Origin: Pseudomonas fontis
Lineage (GTDB): Bacteria > Pseudomonadota > Gammaproteobacteria > Pseudomonadales > Pseudomonadaceae
Length of the DNA stretch: 64,000 nt
Direction of reading: 5' to 3'
Assembly: GCF_028656955.1 (NCBI RefSeq)
Contig: NZ_JAMDGY010000076.1
Span: forward strand, 1-64,000
In this document: one piece after another, positions 42,217 through 51,597 of the stretch
Layout of the letters: every line of letters starts with the position of its first letter
How positions within the stretch are numbered: the first letter of the stretch is position 1
The notes under the pieces: generated by a model
What the model was told of the DNA's origin: nothing
Database searches by the model: none
The model's input: the letters and a program-made list of their open reading frames with translations, nothing else
Position numbers and translations under genes: made by a program

Positions 42217-45200
42217 ATTCAACGCCAATCGTTATCAGCGACGGTTCTTCCTGGAATGGCAGCTGGCACCACAAAGCACGCTGTACAACACCCCCCTGGT
42301 CTACCGCATCGAGGGTGATCTCGACGAGCAGGCGCTCGAGTGCGCCCTGGCCTACTTCGTCAATCACTATTACCACGGCTGCCGCAGCCGCTTTCGGGTG
42401 GCGGGTGATGAGCTGCTCCAGCAGGTTGCTGCACCGATTGCCGAGGTGCTCTGCGTACGTGAGGTTGCGCTGGCGCAAACGCTGGACGAGGCCATCGGCG
42501 AAGCACTGGCCATCCCCTTCAACCTGGAAAGCGGGCCGCTGTTTCGCTTCAGCCTGCTGCGCCGGGAGCAACAGCGGGTGCTGCTGCTGAACTTCCATCA
42601 CATCATTGCCGATGCCACCTCGGCGCTGCACTTCGTGCACGTGCTGGAACAGAGCTACCAGCATTACCTGTCCGGGACGCCGCTGCCTGAGCCAAGCACC
42701 CAGTTGCCGGCGATGGACGACAGTACCCGGCAGGCGGATGTCGACTATTGGTGCGAGCGCCTGGCCGGGCAGCCGTTGAGCGTGGAACTGCCACGCCAGG
42801 AGGTACCCGCAGCGCCAGCCGGCCTCGGCAGCTCACATTACTTCGAACTGAGCCCGGCGCTGTCGCAGGCACTGCGCAAGTACGCCCGCAGCCAGCGCGC
42901 AACGCCTTTCATGGTGATTGCTGCCGCGGTCGGCCAGGTCGTGGCTGGCTATGCCGGGGCTGATTCACTGGTGCTCAATTACCCTGTCGACATGCGCCCG
43001 GCCGGCGCCCGCCAGGTACTGGGCTGCTACATCAACAACTACCCCCTGCACCTGGACGTTGGCGCCCAGTGCACCCTGGACCAGCAGGTCGCACATCTGC
43101 TTGAGCAGCGTAAAGCGGCGCGCGAACACGGGCGTTTCACCCTGACCGAGGTGATTCGGCAGTTGCGCAACAGCGAACGCAGCGAAGAGCGACCGTTCAA
43201 CGTCAGCGTGATCGAGGCCTACTTCGGCGAGGACCAACTGGCCCTGGGCAAGGCCCGACTGCACCCCCTGCCGCTGGGGCAGCGCCAGGTCGTCGGCGAC
43301 CTGGTTTTTGCCTACCAGCAGGATGCCGAGCGCATCCGCCTGCGCCTGGACTATCAACTGGGCCTGTTCAGCGCCGCATTCATCCAGCGATTGGCCGCAA
43401 GCTTCGTGCAACTGCTCGAGTGCGCCCTGGATGCGCCGCAACAGCCGCTGCACAGCGGCTGGTTGCTGACCGCCCCCGTGTACCAACAGCTACGGGCATT
43501 TGCCGGCGAACCCGCGGGGGTTGCCCGTGGGCAGCAAGGTGTCATGGCCATGTTCATGGCCCAAGTCAAATGCCAACCCGACGCCCCCGCCCTGCACTAC
43601 CGCAACGCCACGCTCAGTTATCGTCAACTGGCCAGCGCCGCATCGGCCGTGGCCGCACAACTGCACTCAGCGCATCCGACACCTCGACGCATTGGCATCT
43701 GCCTGCAACGCAAGGACCTCGCGGTGGTGGCCATGCTGGGCATTCTTGGCAGTGGCAACGCCTATGTCCCGATTGACCCGCACATGCCCCTGGAGCGGCT
43801 GCGAGATATCGTCAGCGACAGCGGCATGGACCTGTTGATCTGTGATCAGGCGCTGCCGATCGACGTAAAGCAATGGTGCCTGGCGCCGACGCTGGTACGT
43901 GCTCCAACCTGCCCGGTGGCGCTTAGCCTGCCGCCGGCCTCGGCGCTGGCTTATCTGATCTACACCTCCGGTTCCACCGGGCGGCCCAAGGGCGTGTGTA
44001 TCGAACAGGCGGCTTTGGGCCACCTGATTGCAGACTTCGTCACGGATCTTCAGCTCGATAGCCGAGATCGCGTGGTCGGGGCCACTGCGGTGGGCTTTGA
44101 CATATTCGGCCTTGAGCTGTTCGGCGCGCTGGCCAGCGGCGCGCGCCTGCTGCTGCTCGACGAACAACTACAGGACCCGGCAGCCCTCTGCACCGCGCTG
44201 GACGCCTACCAACCCACGCTGCTGCAGGGCACGCCCTCGTTCTGGTCGATACTGGCGCTCGCCGGTTGGCGCCCGGCAGAACGCGGGCAGGCGCGCCTGC
44301 TGTGCGGCGGCGAAGCCTTGTCCAAGCACCTGGCCGAGTACCTGCTGGCCTGCTCGACGCGGGTGTTGCAGGTCTATGGGCCGACCGAAACCACGATCTG
44401 GTCCACCCGCAAGGTACTGAGCGACCCGGCCCAGCATGCGGTCATTGGCCAGCCGATCGGCGCCACCTGCTGCTATGTGCTGGACCCTCAACAGAACCTC
44501 GTGCCCTGGGGGGCCAACGGCGAGTTGTACATCGGCGGCGTCGGCCTGAGCAGTGGCTACCATCAACGTGAAGCGCTGAACGCCGAGCGTTTTGTGATGC
44601 TCGACGCCTTGGCGCGAAAAGGCGAAACCGTGCGCCTTTACCGCACCGGGGACCGGGTACGCTGGAACGAGCACGGTGAGCTGGTCTACCTCGGCCGCCT
44701 GGATTTCCAGGTCAAGGTCCGCGGCCACCGGGTAGAACTGGGTGAAATCGAACATGCCCTGCATCAGTTGCCGGGTATCCGCCAGGCCGTGGTGCTGGCC
44801 TGGGAGCACAATGGCCAGACCGAGCTGAGCGCCTATGTGGTGCCCCGCTCGCCTGAAGCTGCCGAGCCTGCTGCATGGCGCGCAGCGCTGCATGAACACC
44901 TGCCCGGCTACATGGTGCCGCGTCATTTCCAATGCCTGGACCAGTTGCCACGCTCACTGAACGGAAAAGTCGACCGCCAGGCGCTGGAGCGCCCTACGCA
45001 GGATCAGAGCGCAGAGTCGGTCGCCGCAAAAAACCCGCTCGAGTCGAAACTGCTTGGGCTGTGGCAGAACCTGCTGAATGTGCCGGTGGTCAGCACCCAG
45101 GCCTCGTTTTTCGAGCTGGGTGGGCACTCGTTACTGGCCGCTCAGCTGTTGATTGGCATCCACGAGCACTTCGGCGTGCGCTTGAGCCTTGCACAACTGC

Positions 45201-48200
45201 TGTGTTACCCGAGCGTGGGCGAACTGGCAGCTTATGTGGGCAGTTGCTCGACCGAAGAGGTAACTGAACCGCAGCGCGAAACGCGCTTCCCGCTGTCACT
45301 TGAACAACAGCATCTGTATTTCAGCGACCGCTACGACGAGGGGCAGGTCCAGCGATTCAACCTGGCGGTGGTGCAACGGCTGGAGGGCGCTATTGACCTG
45401 CCTGCATTGCAGCGCGCCTGGGAACAGGTCGTCAGGCGTCATGACCAGTTGCACATGCAGGTGGTCGACGACCAGGGGCTCTGGCAGGTCTACAGCCCAC
45501 AGACCGTGCACCCTATCCAGCGAATGCAGGTGGCGGCCGATGCGCTACAGGCCTACCTGGAAGATGCGCTGCGCCAACCACTGGATCTTCATCAGGCGCC
45601 GCTTGTGCAGGTTCAGTTGCTCAGGCTGAACGAACGCGAGCACATCCTCCTGTTGCGCCTGCCGCACCTGATCGCCGATGGCTGGTCACTGGACCTGTTG
45701 CGGCGGCAACTGGGCGAAGCCTATAACGCCGAGTGCCAAGGCGACGCGCTGAATTGGCCGCCCGTATCGCAGTCCTACAGCGGTGCCGTTACCCGGCAAC
45801 AGCGTTGGTTGGCGTCTGCCGAATTCGAGCAGGCGCGGGACTACTGGCGCAGCCTGCTGGAAGGCTATGAAGGGTTGGACTTGCCAAGTGATGGACATGA
45901 CGCTGGCTCATCGGCAGGTGCACACCATTACTTCAGCCTGCCTGCTCATCTGGTCAAGCGCCTCACGCAGTACTGCGAACAGCACGCGGCGTCGTTGTTC
46001 AGTGGCCTGTTCAGCGTGTTTGCCCTGCTGCTACGCCGCTATTGCGAGCAGAACGACCTGGTCATCAGCGTGCCCTCGGCCAACCGTGCGGCCGGCAATG
46101 AAGCGGTGTTCGGGTTGTTCACCTGTACCCTGCCACTGCGCGTACAGATTGACGAACAGGCCCCATTTGCCGCGTTGCTCGAACAGGTTGCCTTGCTGGG
46201 GCGCCAGGCGCAGGCGCATCAGGGTGTCCCGCTGGAAGCGATGCAGGCGCTGCAGCCCGGTACCCAGGGGCAGTCCCATGCCTTGATGCAGGCTGTATTT
46301 GCCCTGCAATCGGCCAACGAGCAGCACGCCCTGGACCTGCATGGCCTGCACAGTGAATTTCTCGAAGTCGAGGATGGCATTGCCCGTTACCCGCTGTTTC
46401 TCTCGTTGCGCCATGACGCAAGCGGTGGGTTGCGCGGCACGCTGGAGTACGCCACTGAGCGCTTCAGCGCAGCCCGCATGGCGCGCCTGGGCGAGCATTA
46501 CTGCCAACTGCTGGAGCACGCGTTGGACAGTGACGCAAGTGTCGCGCAGCTCGAGCTGCTTACCCCCATCGAGCGGCAGGCATTGCTGGCACGCGGCGAA
46601 CCCGAGGCGCCTTCGCCTGATTCGCTGGTGTCGCTGTTCGCCAGGACGTCCACGCAGTTCCCCTGCGCTATCGCCGTGCAGGATGGCCCGCGCAGCCTGA
46701 CCTATAGCGAACTCGACCAGGCTAGTACCGCGCTGGCTCAGCACCTGCGTAGCCGTTACCGGCATGTCCATGGCCAAGCGCTGCCTGCCGACACCCTGGT
46801 TGGCCTTTGCATGCCACGCAGTGCCGACCTGCTGATCGGCTTGCTGGGCATTCTCAAGGCTGGTGCCGCCTATGTCCCGCTGGACCCCGACTACCCGGCA
46901 GCAAGGCTTGAGGCCGTCTGTCAGGACAGCCGCCTGCAATGGGTAGTTGGCGATGCCGAAGCCTTGGCGCACAGCGGGCTGACCGTGCCAAATGTGCTCA
47001 CGCTGGACGAGCCCTTCACCGCAACCGACGAACCGCTGCCGGTGATTGACCCGGCACAACTGGCCTATGTGATCTACACCTCGGGCTCAACGGGAACGCC
47101 CAAGGGGGCGATGCTCAGCCACGGCAATGTGCTGCGCTTGTTCAGCAGCAGCCGGCGCTTGTTCGATTTCCGCCAGCAGGACACCTGGTGCCTGTTCCAC
47201 TCCTATGCCTTCGACTTTTCGGTCTGGGAAATCTGGGGCGCGCTGCTGCATGCAGCGCGTCTGCTGATCGTGCCCCAGGACATCAGCCGCGACCCACAGG
47301 CCCTGCGCGCCTTGCTGCTGGAGCAGCAGGTCACGGTGCTGAACCAGACGCCGGGCGCCTTTGCCCGGTTGATCAGCGAAGACTGTCGCCATGCGCAGCG
47401 CTTGCCCCTGCGCGAGGTGATCTTTGGCGGTGAGGCGCTGCAAGTCGCCAGCTTGGCGCCGTGGTTCGACAAATACGCCGACAGCGTGCGCCTGAGCAAT
47501 CTGTACGGCATCACCGAAACCACCGTGCACGTCACCCACAAACAAGTGACCTCGGCAGACCTTTTGCGCAGCACGCGCAATGATATTGGCCGACCACTCG
47601 CCGACCTGCAGGTGCTGGTGCTCGATCAGCACGGCTGCCTGTGCCCGGTCGGGGTCACCGGCCAATTGCATGTCGCAGGGCCAGGCCTGGCGCGCGGCTA
47701 CCTGAACCAGCCGATGCTGACCGCGCGTGCCTTTGTCCAATGGCAGGGCTTGCGCCTGTACCGCACTGGCGACCTGGGGCGCTGGTTGGACAACGGCCAC
47801 CTGGAATACCTGGGGCGCAACGACCATCAAGTGAAGATTCGCGGTTTTCGCATCGAGCTGGGCGATATCCAGGCCGCGCTGCTGCGCCATGCGGCCATCC
47901 GCACTGCGCAGGTCCGCCATGACCCTGGGCGCGAGCTGCTGCAAGCATGGTATTGCGCCGACACGCCGCTACCGCCTGCCGAGGTGCACGCGCACCTGCG
48001 CAGCCTGTTGCCGGCCTTCATGGTGCCGCAGCGTTTGCTGCAGGTGCAGGCGTTGCCGCTGACGCGCAACGGCAAGGTCGATATCGCCGCACTCCAGGCA
48101 CTCGACAGCAGCGCACCAATGACCAGCGAGGCGTGGCGAGCGCCCGCAGGCGTGACGCAGCTGCTGCTGGCCGAAATCTGGCGCGACGTGCTGGAACTGG

Positions 48201-51200
48201 CCAACCCCGGCGCTGATGACGACTTCTTCGCCTGTGGCGGCGACTCGCTGCGGGTGCTGGACGTGCAACGCCTGGTGCTCGAGGCCGGGTTTACCTTCAC
48301 CCCGCGCCAGCTGTTCGAGCACCCGACCCTCGCCGGGCTGGCCGCGAGACTGGAACCGTTGGGCGAAGCCGCCACGAGCACCCCGGTGGCTGCGTTCAGC
48401 CAGGTTGACCCCACACGTGCCGAGCACTGCCGCCGCCTCGGCGACCTGGACGCCTATCCATTGACGGCCCTGCAGGAAGGCATGCTGTTCCATTCGCAGC
48501 TGGATCCGGGTGCATCCACCTATCTGGACATCATGTCCTGTCGGGTGCAGGGCGAGTTTGATGAGGGTCACTTCAGCGCGGTGCTCACCGCGCTCATGCA
48601 GCAGCATGCGGTGTTGCGCACCTTGTTCGCGCGCGATGCGCAAGGCAGTTGGCAGCGCGTTCGGGCTTCGCTGCCATTGCCTCTGGCCGTTCACGACCTG
48701 GGCGCCTTGTCTGTGTTGGGGCAGGAGCAGCTGCTGCAACAGTTCTTCGAAGCGCAGTTGCTCACCCCGCTGGACGGTGAGCGTACGCCGCTCTGGCGCA
48801 TGACGGTGCATCGCCTCGGGGAGGCATTCCACCTGACCCTGACCTGCCATCACGCCATTCTCGATGGCTGGAGCGTCGCCACCCTGTTTACCACCTTGCT
48901 CAAAGGCTACGACCTGGCCCTGCAAGGGCACTCACCGCAGCTACTCCCGCCTGAGCGCACCTTCGCCGATTACGTGGTGCAAGAACGTCGATGGCGGCAA
49001 GACCCTGCCTTGGGCCTGTTCTGGGAGCAGGCGTGCGCTGACCTCGAACCTACCTTGCTGGCCGCCCCCGGTGTCGGCAACAACGGGCCGATTGCACGCC
49101 TGGAGGTTGCCATCGATACCTCTCTGGACACGGCCCTGCGGAGCACGGCGCAGCAACTGGGCGTGAGCCTCGACCTGCTGTTGCTCGCCGCGCACCTGCA
49201 AGCCTTGAGCCTGTTCAGCGGCAGGCGTCAGGTGGTGTGCGGCATGCCCAGCCATGGGCGGCTGATAGAGGACAGCGGCCAGCGCATGCTGGGCCTGTTC
49301 CTCAACACCGTGCCTTGCAGCCTGACGCTGCAAAGCGACGATTCACCGCAACAGTTGGTTCAGCGTTTGCGCGAACTCAAAGCTGCGCTGGACGGCTGCG
49401 CCAACTACCCGCTGCGCGATATCCAGCGTGGCCTGGGCACTGGCGCCCTGTTCGACAGCCTGTTCAACTTCGTCAATTTCCGGGTGTTCGGGCAGCTCGG
49501 CGGGCTGCAGCGATTGAGCGTACAGCCTGGCTACTGCTATGAAGAAACCAACTTCACCCTGGTCAACCAGACGGCAATCGATCCCCACTCCGGGGCATTG
49601 CGGGTGGAATTGGTCCACCGGGTCGCTGCACTGGGCGAGCGCTCGGTCGAGCGCTTTGCACTGTTCTTCAAGCAAGCCTTGCGCGACATAGCGCAGGTGT
49701 CGGCAACGGCCACCGAGCGCTCGCGGCTGAATAAGCTCTACCCGCCGAAGCAGTGGGCCGGTCTACCCAACGCCAGCTTCGAGCCGGTCGGCATCGTCCA
49801 GCGTTTTGCCACGGTGTGCGCCCAGGGGCCGCAACGCATAGCGATCAGCGCTGGCGGGCAACGCCTGAGCTATGCCGAACTGGATCGTTGGTCCACTGCC
49901 CTCGCCCGGCAAATGCTCACACAGCACGGCGGTGATCTCGACGGGCAGATGATCGGTGTGTTTGCCCTGCGCAGCATGGCCACCATTGCATCGCTGCTCG
50001 CAGTGCTCAAGGTGGGTGCCAGCTACATTCCGCTGGATGCGGCCTACCCGCCCCGGCGTCTACAGCAACTGCTCGACGATGCCCGACCGGCACTGGTGCT
50101 GGGCGACGAGCTGACATTGGCCCGCCACCCCGGGCTGAACGTGCCGAGCCTGGTGCCAGGCTCGCTGCCCTCGGTGCATGCAACCCAGGCCGCTGTGCCG
50201 CTGCCGTCTGCCGAACAGCTCGCCTACGTGATGTACACCTCGGGTTCAACCGGGGAGCCCAAAGGGGTCATGGTCGAGCAGTCGGCGATCCTGCGCCTGG
50301 TGCGCGACACCAACTACGTGCAGATCCAACCCGGCGATGTGCTTGCCCAGCTCGCCAGCCTGAGCTTTGACGCCGCGACCTTCGAGCTCTGGGGAGCCCT
50401 GCTCAACGGTGCGACGCTGGCCCTGGCGCCGCCCGACAGCCTGCTCGACAGCCCGCGCCTGGAAGCCTTCCTGCTCGGCGAGCAGGTCGATGTCCTATTC
50501 ATGACCACCCGCCTGTTCGACCAGCATGTCAGCGCCGGCCATGGCGCGATGTTCCGCAATTTGCGCTACCTGCTGGTAGGCGGCGAAGTCATGGACCCCG
50601 GCTGCATGGCGCAGGTGTTGAATTGCCCGCAAGGGCGCCCGCAGCACCTGTACAACTGCTATGGGCCGACCGAAAACACCACGTTCAGCACCATGCATCG
50701 CATCGACAGCGACAGCCTGGCCCTGGCCGAAACGCCTATTGGCTGGCCCATCAGCGATACCCAGCTGTACGTGCTGGACGAAATGCAGCGGCCAGTGCCC
50801 ATCGGCCAGGTCGGTGAACTGTACCTCGGGGGCCGGGGCCTGGCCCGTGGCTACCTGGGCGATACGGCCCGTACGGCAAGCGCTTTTGTCGAGTTGAACG
50901 GCCACCGCCTATACCGCACCGGGGACGCCGTGCGCTGGCTGGCGCGCGGCGAACTGGCGTTCGTCGGTCGTATCGACCGCACCGTCAAGGTCAATGGTTA
51001 CCGCGTCAACCTCGGCGAACTGGAAAACGCCGCGCGCTTGTGTGTCGGTGTCGCGCAGTGCGTGGCCCTGCACCGTCAGGGGCTGTCCCTCTACTACAGC
51101 GGCGAGGTGGGCGCAGACGAATTGCGCCTGACCCTTGCCGAGCACCTGCCCACGTTCATGCTGCCGACCCGGCTGATCGCCCTGGACAATTTCCCGCTCA

Positions 51201-51580
51201 ACCGCAACGGCAAGATCGACCTGGCCCGCTTGCCCGACCCTGTCGGCGTGGCCGCCAACGAACCGGTACCCATCAGCGAGCCGAGCCAGCGCCGTCTGTT
51301 CGACCTCTGGCAACGCCTGCTCGGCCACGGGCAGATCGGGCCTCAGGACAACTTCTTCGAACGCGGCGGTGATTCCCTGCTGGCCATGCAACTGCAGCAA
51401 GGCATCGCCCAAGCCTTCGAGCGCGAGCTGGCCATCGCGGATGTGTTCCGCTACCCGACCCTGGAAAGCATGGCCCGCTATCTGGACAACTCCGCAGAAC
51501 CGCACACGGATGCGCAGGCCGACAACCAGCGTCGCGTCGCCGCCCTCAAGGCCCGGCGTGCCGGTTTGCAACGCCAATGA
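42209..51580 (+). CDS. three-module nonribosomal peptide synthetase (C-A-T)x3
   Basis: 3123 residues. Module 1: C (HHIIADA, His130/131), A (YTSGSTG near 582), T (Ser974 in GGHSLLA). Module 2: C (PHLIADGWS near 1150, first His replaced by Pro), A (near 1621), T (Ser2013, CGGDSLRV). Module 3: C (CHHAILDGWS near 2214), A (near 2673), T (Ser3056, GGDSLLAM). Specificity residues read by eye at the Phe-activating reference positions are DILQLGVIW (very near the glycine code), DFWNIGLVH (near threonine), and DAFFLGCTF (branched aliphatic, Val/Ile-like). A starter C domain implies an acyl or upstream intermediate is accepted first. No epimerase or thioesterase is present. The start overlaps the P450 gene; the PKS gene follows within 20 bases. 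Confidence 0.95.
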   Translation: MREFNANRYQRRFFLEWQLAPQSTLYNTPLVYRIEGDLDEQALECALAYFVNHYYHGCRSRFRVAGDELLQQVAAPIAEVLCVREVALAQTLDEAIGEALAIPFNLESGPLFRFSLLRREQQRVLLLNFHHIIADATSALHFVHVLEQSYQHYLSGTPLPEPSTQLPAMDDSTRQADVDYWCERLAGQPLSVELPRQEVPAAPAGLGSSHYFELSPALSQALRKYARSQRATPFMVIAAAVGQVVAGYAGADSLVLNYPVDMRPAGARQVLGCYINNYPLHLDVGAQCTLDQQVAHLLEQRKAAREHGRFTLTEVIRQLRNSERSEERPFNVSVIEAYFGEDQLALGKARLHPLPLGQRQVVGDLVFAYQQDAERIRLRLDYQLGLFSAAFIQRLAASFVQLLECALDAPQQPLHSGWLLTAPVYQQLRAFAGEPAGVARGQQGVMAMFMAQVKCQPDAPALHYRNATLSYRQLASAASAVAAQLHSAHPTPRRIGICLQRKDLAVVAMLGILGSGNAYVPIDPHMPLERLRDIVSDSGMDLLICDQALPIDVKQWCLAPTLVRAPTCPVALSLPPASALAYLIYTSGSTGRPKGVCIEQAALGHLIADFVTDLQLDSRDRVVGATAVGFDIFGLELFGALASGARLLLLDEQLQDPAALCTALDAYQPTLLQGTPSFWSILALAGWRPAERGQARLLCGGEALSKHLAEYLLACSTRVLQVYGPTETTIWSTRKVLSDPAQHAVIGQPIGATCCYVLDPQQNLVPWGANGELYIGGVGLSSGYHQREALNAERFVMLDALARKGETVRLYRTGDRVRWNEHGELVYLGRLDFQVKVRGHRVELGEIEHALHQLPGIRQAVVLAWEHNGQTELSAYVVPRSPEAAEPAAWRAALHEHLPGYMVPRHFQCLDQLPRSLNGKVDRQALERPTQDQSAESVAAKNPLESKLLGLWQNLLNVPVVSTQASFFELGGHSLLAAQLLIGIHEHFGVRLSLAQLLCYPSVGELAAYVGSCSTEEVTEPQRETRFPLSLEQQHLYFSDRYDEGQVQRFNLAVVQRLEGAIDLPALQRAWEQVVRRHDQLHMQVVDDQGLWQVYSPQTVHPIQRMQVAADALQAYLEDALRQPLDLHQAPLVQVQLLRLNEREHILLLRLPHLIADGWSLDLLRRQLGEAYNAECQGDALNWPPVSQSYSGAVTRQQRWLASAEFEQARDYWRSLLEGYEGLDLPSDGHDAGSSAGAHHYFSLPAHLVKRLTQYCEQHAASLFSGLFSVFALLLRRYCEQNDLVISVPSANRAAGNEAVFGLFTCTLPLRVQIDEQAPFAALLEQVALLGRQAQAHQGVPLEAMQALQPGTQGQSHALMQAVFALQSANEQHALDLHGLHSEFLEVEDGIARYPLFLSLRHDASGGLRGTLEYATERFSAARMARLGEHYCQLLEHALDSDASVAQLELLTPIERQALLARGEPEAPSPDSLVSLFARTSTQFPCAIAVQDGPRSLTYSELDQASTALAQHLRSRYRHVHGQALPADTLVGLCMPRSADLLIGLLGILKAGAAYVPLDPDYPAARLEAVCQDSRLQWVVGDAEALAHSGLTVPNVLTLDEPFTATDEPLPVIDPAQLAYVIYTSGSTGTPKGAMLSHGNVLRLFSSSRRLFDFRQQDTWCLFHSYAFDFSVWEIWGALLHAARLLIVPQDISRDPQALRALLLEQQVTVLNQTPGAFARLISEDCRHAQRLPLREVIFGGEALQVASLAPWFDKYADSVRLSNLYGITETTVHVTHKQVTSADLLRSTRNDIGRPLADLQVLVLDQHGCLCPVGVTGQLHVAGPGLARGYLNQPMLTARAFVQWQGLRLYRTGDLGRWLDNGHLEYLGRNDHQVKIRGFRIELGDIQAALLRHAAIRTAQVRHDPGRELLQAWYCADTPLPPAEVHAHLRSLLPAFMVPQRLLQVQALPLTRNGKVDIAALQALDSSAPMTSEAWRAPAGVTQLLLAEIWRDVLELANPGADDDFFACGGDSLRVLDVQRLVLEAGFTFTPRQLFEHPTLAGLAARLEPLGEAATSTPVAAFSQVDPTRAEHCRRLGDLDAYPLTALQEGMLFHSQLDPGASTYLDIMSCRVQGEFDEGHFSAVLTALMQQHAVLRTLFARDAQGSWQRVRASLPLPLAVHDLGALSVLGQEQLLQQFFEAQLLTPLDGERTPLWRMTVHRLGEAFHLTLTCHHAILDGWSVATLFTTLLKGYDLALQGHSPQLLPPERTFADYVVQERRWRQDPALGLFWEQACADLEPTLLAAPGVGNNGPIARLEVAIDTSLDTALRSTAQQLGVSLDLLLLAAHLQALSLFSGRRQVVCGMPSHGRLIEDSGQRMLGLFLNTVPCSLTLQSDDSPQQLVQRLRELKAALDGCANYPLRDIQRGLGTGALFDSLFNFVNFRVFGQLGGLQRLSVQPGYCYEETNFTLVNQTAIDPHSGALRVELVHRVAALGERSVERFALFFKQALRDIAQVSATATERSRLNKLYPPKQWAGLPNASFEPVGIVQRFATVCAQGPQRIAISAGGQRLSYAELDRWSTALARQMLTQHGGDLDGQMIGVFALRSMATIASLLAVLKVGASYIPLDAAYPPRRLQQLLDDARPALVLGDELTLARHPGLNVPSLVPGSLPSVHATQAAVPLPSAEQLAYVMYTSGSTGEPKGVMVEQSAILRLVRDTNYVQIQPGDVLAQLASLSFDAATFELWGALLNGATLALAPPDSLLDSPRLEAFLLGEQVDVLFMTTRLFDQHVSAGHGAMFRNLRYLLVGGEVMDPGCMAQVLNCPQGRPQHLYNCYGPTENTTFSTMHRIDSDSLALAETPIGWPISDTQLYVLDEMQRPVPIGQVGELYLGGRGLARGYLGDTARTASAFVELNGHRLYRTGDAVRWLARGELAFVGRIDRTVKVNGYRVNLGELENAARLCVGVAQCVALHRQGLSLYYSGEVGADELRLTLAEHLPTFMLPTRLIALDNFPLNRNGKIDLARLPDPVGVAANEPVPISEPSQRRLFDLWQRLLGHGQIGPQDNFFERGGDSLLAMQLQQGIAQAFERELAIADVFRYPTLESMARYLDNSAEPHTDAQADNQRRVAALKARRAGLQRQ

Positions 51581-51597
51581 GCAGAAGGAACGCAGCA

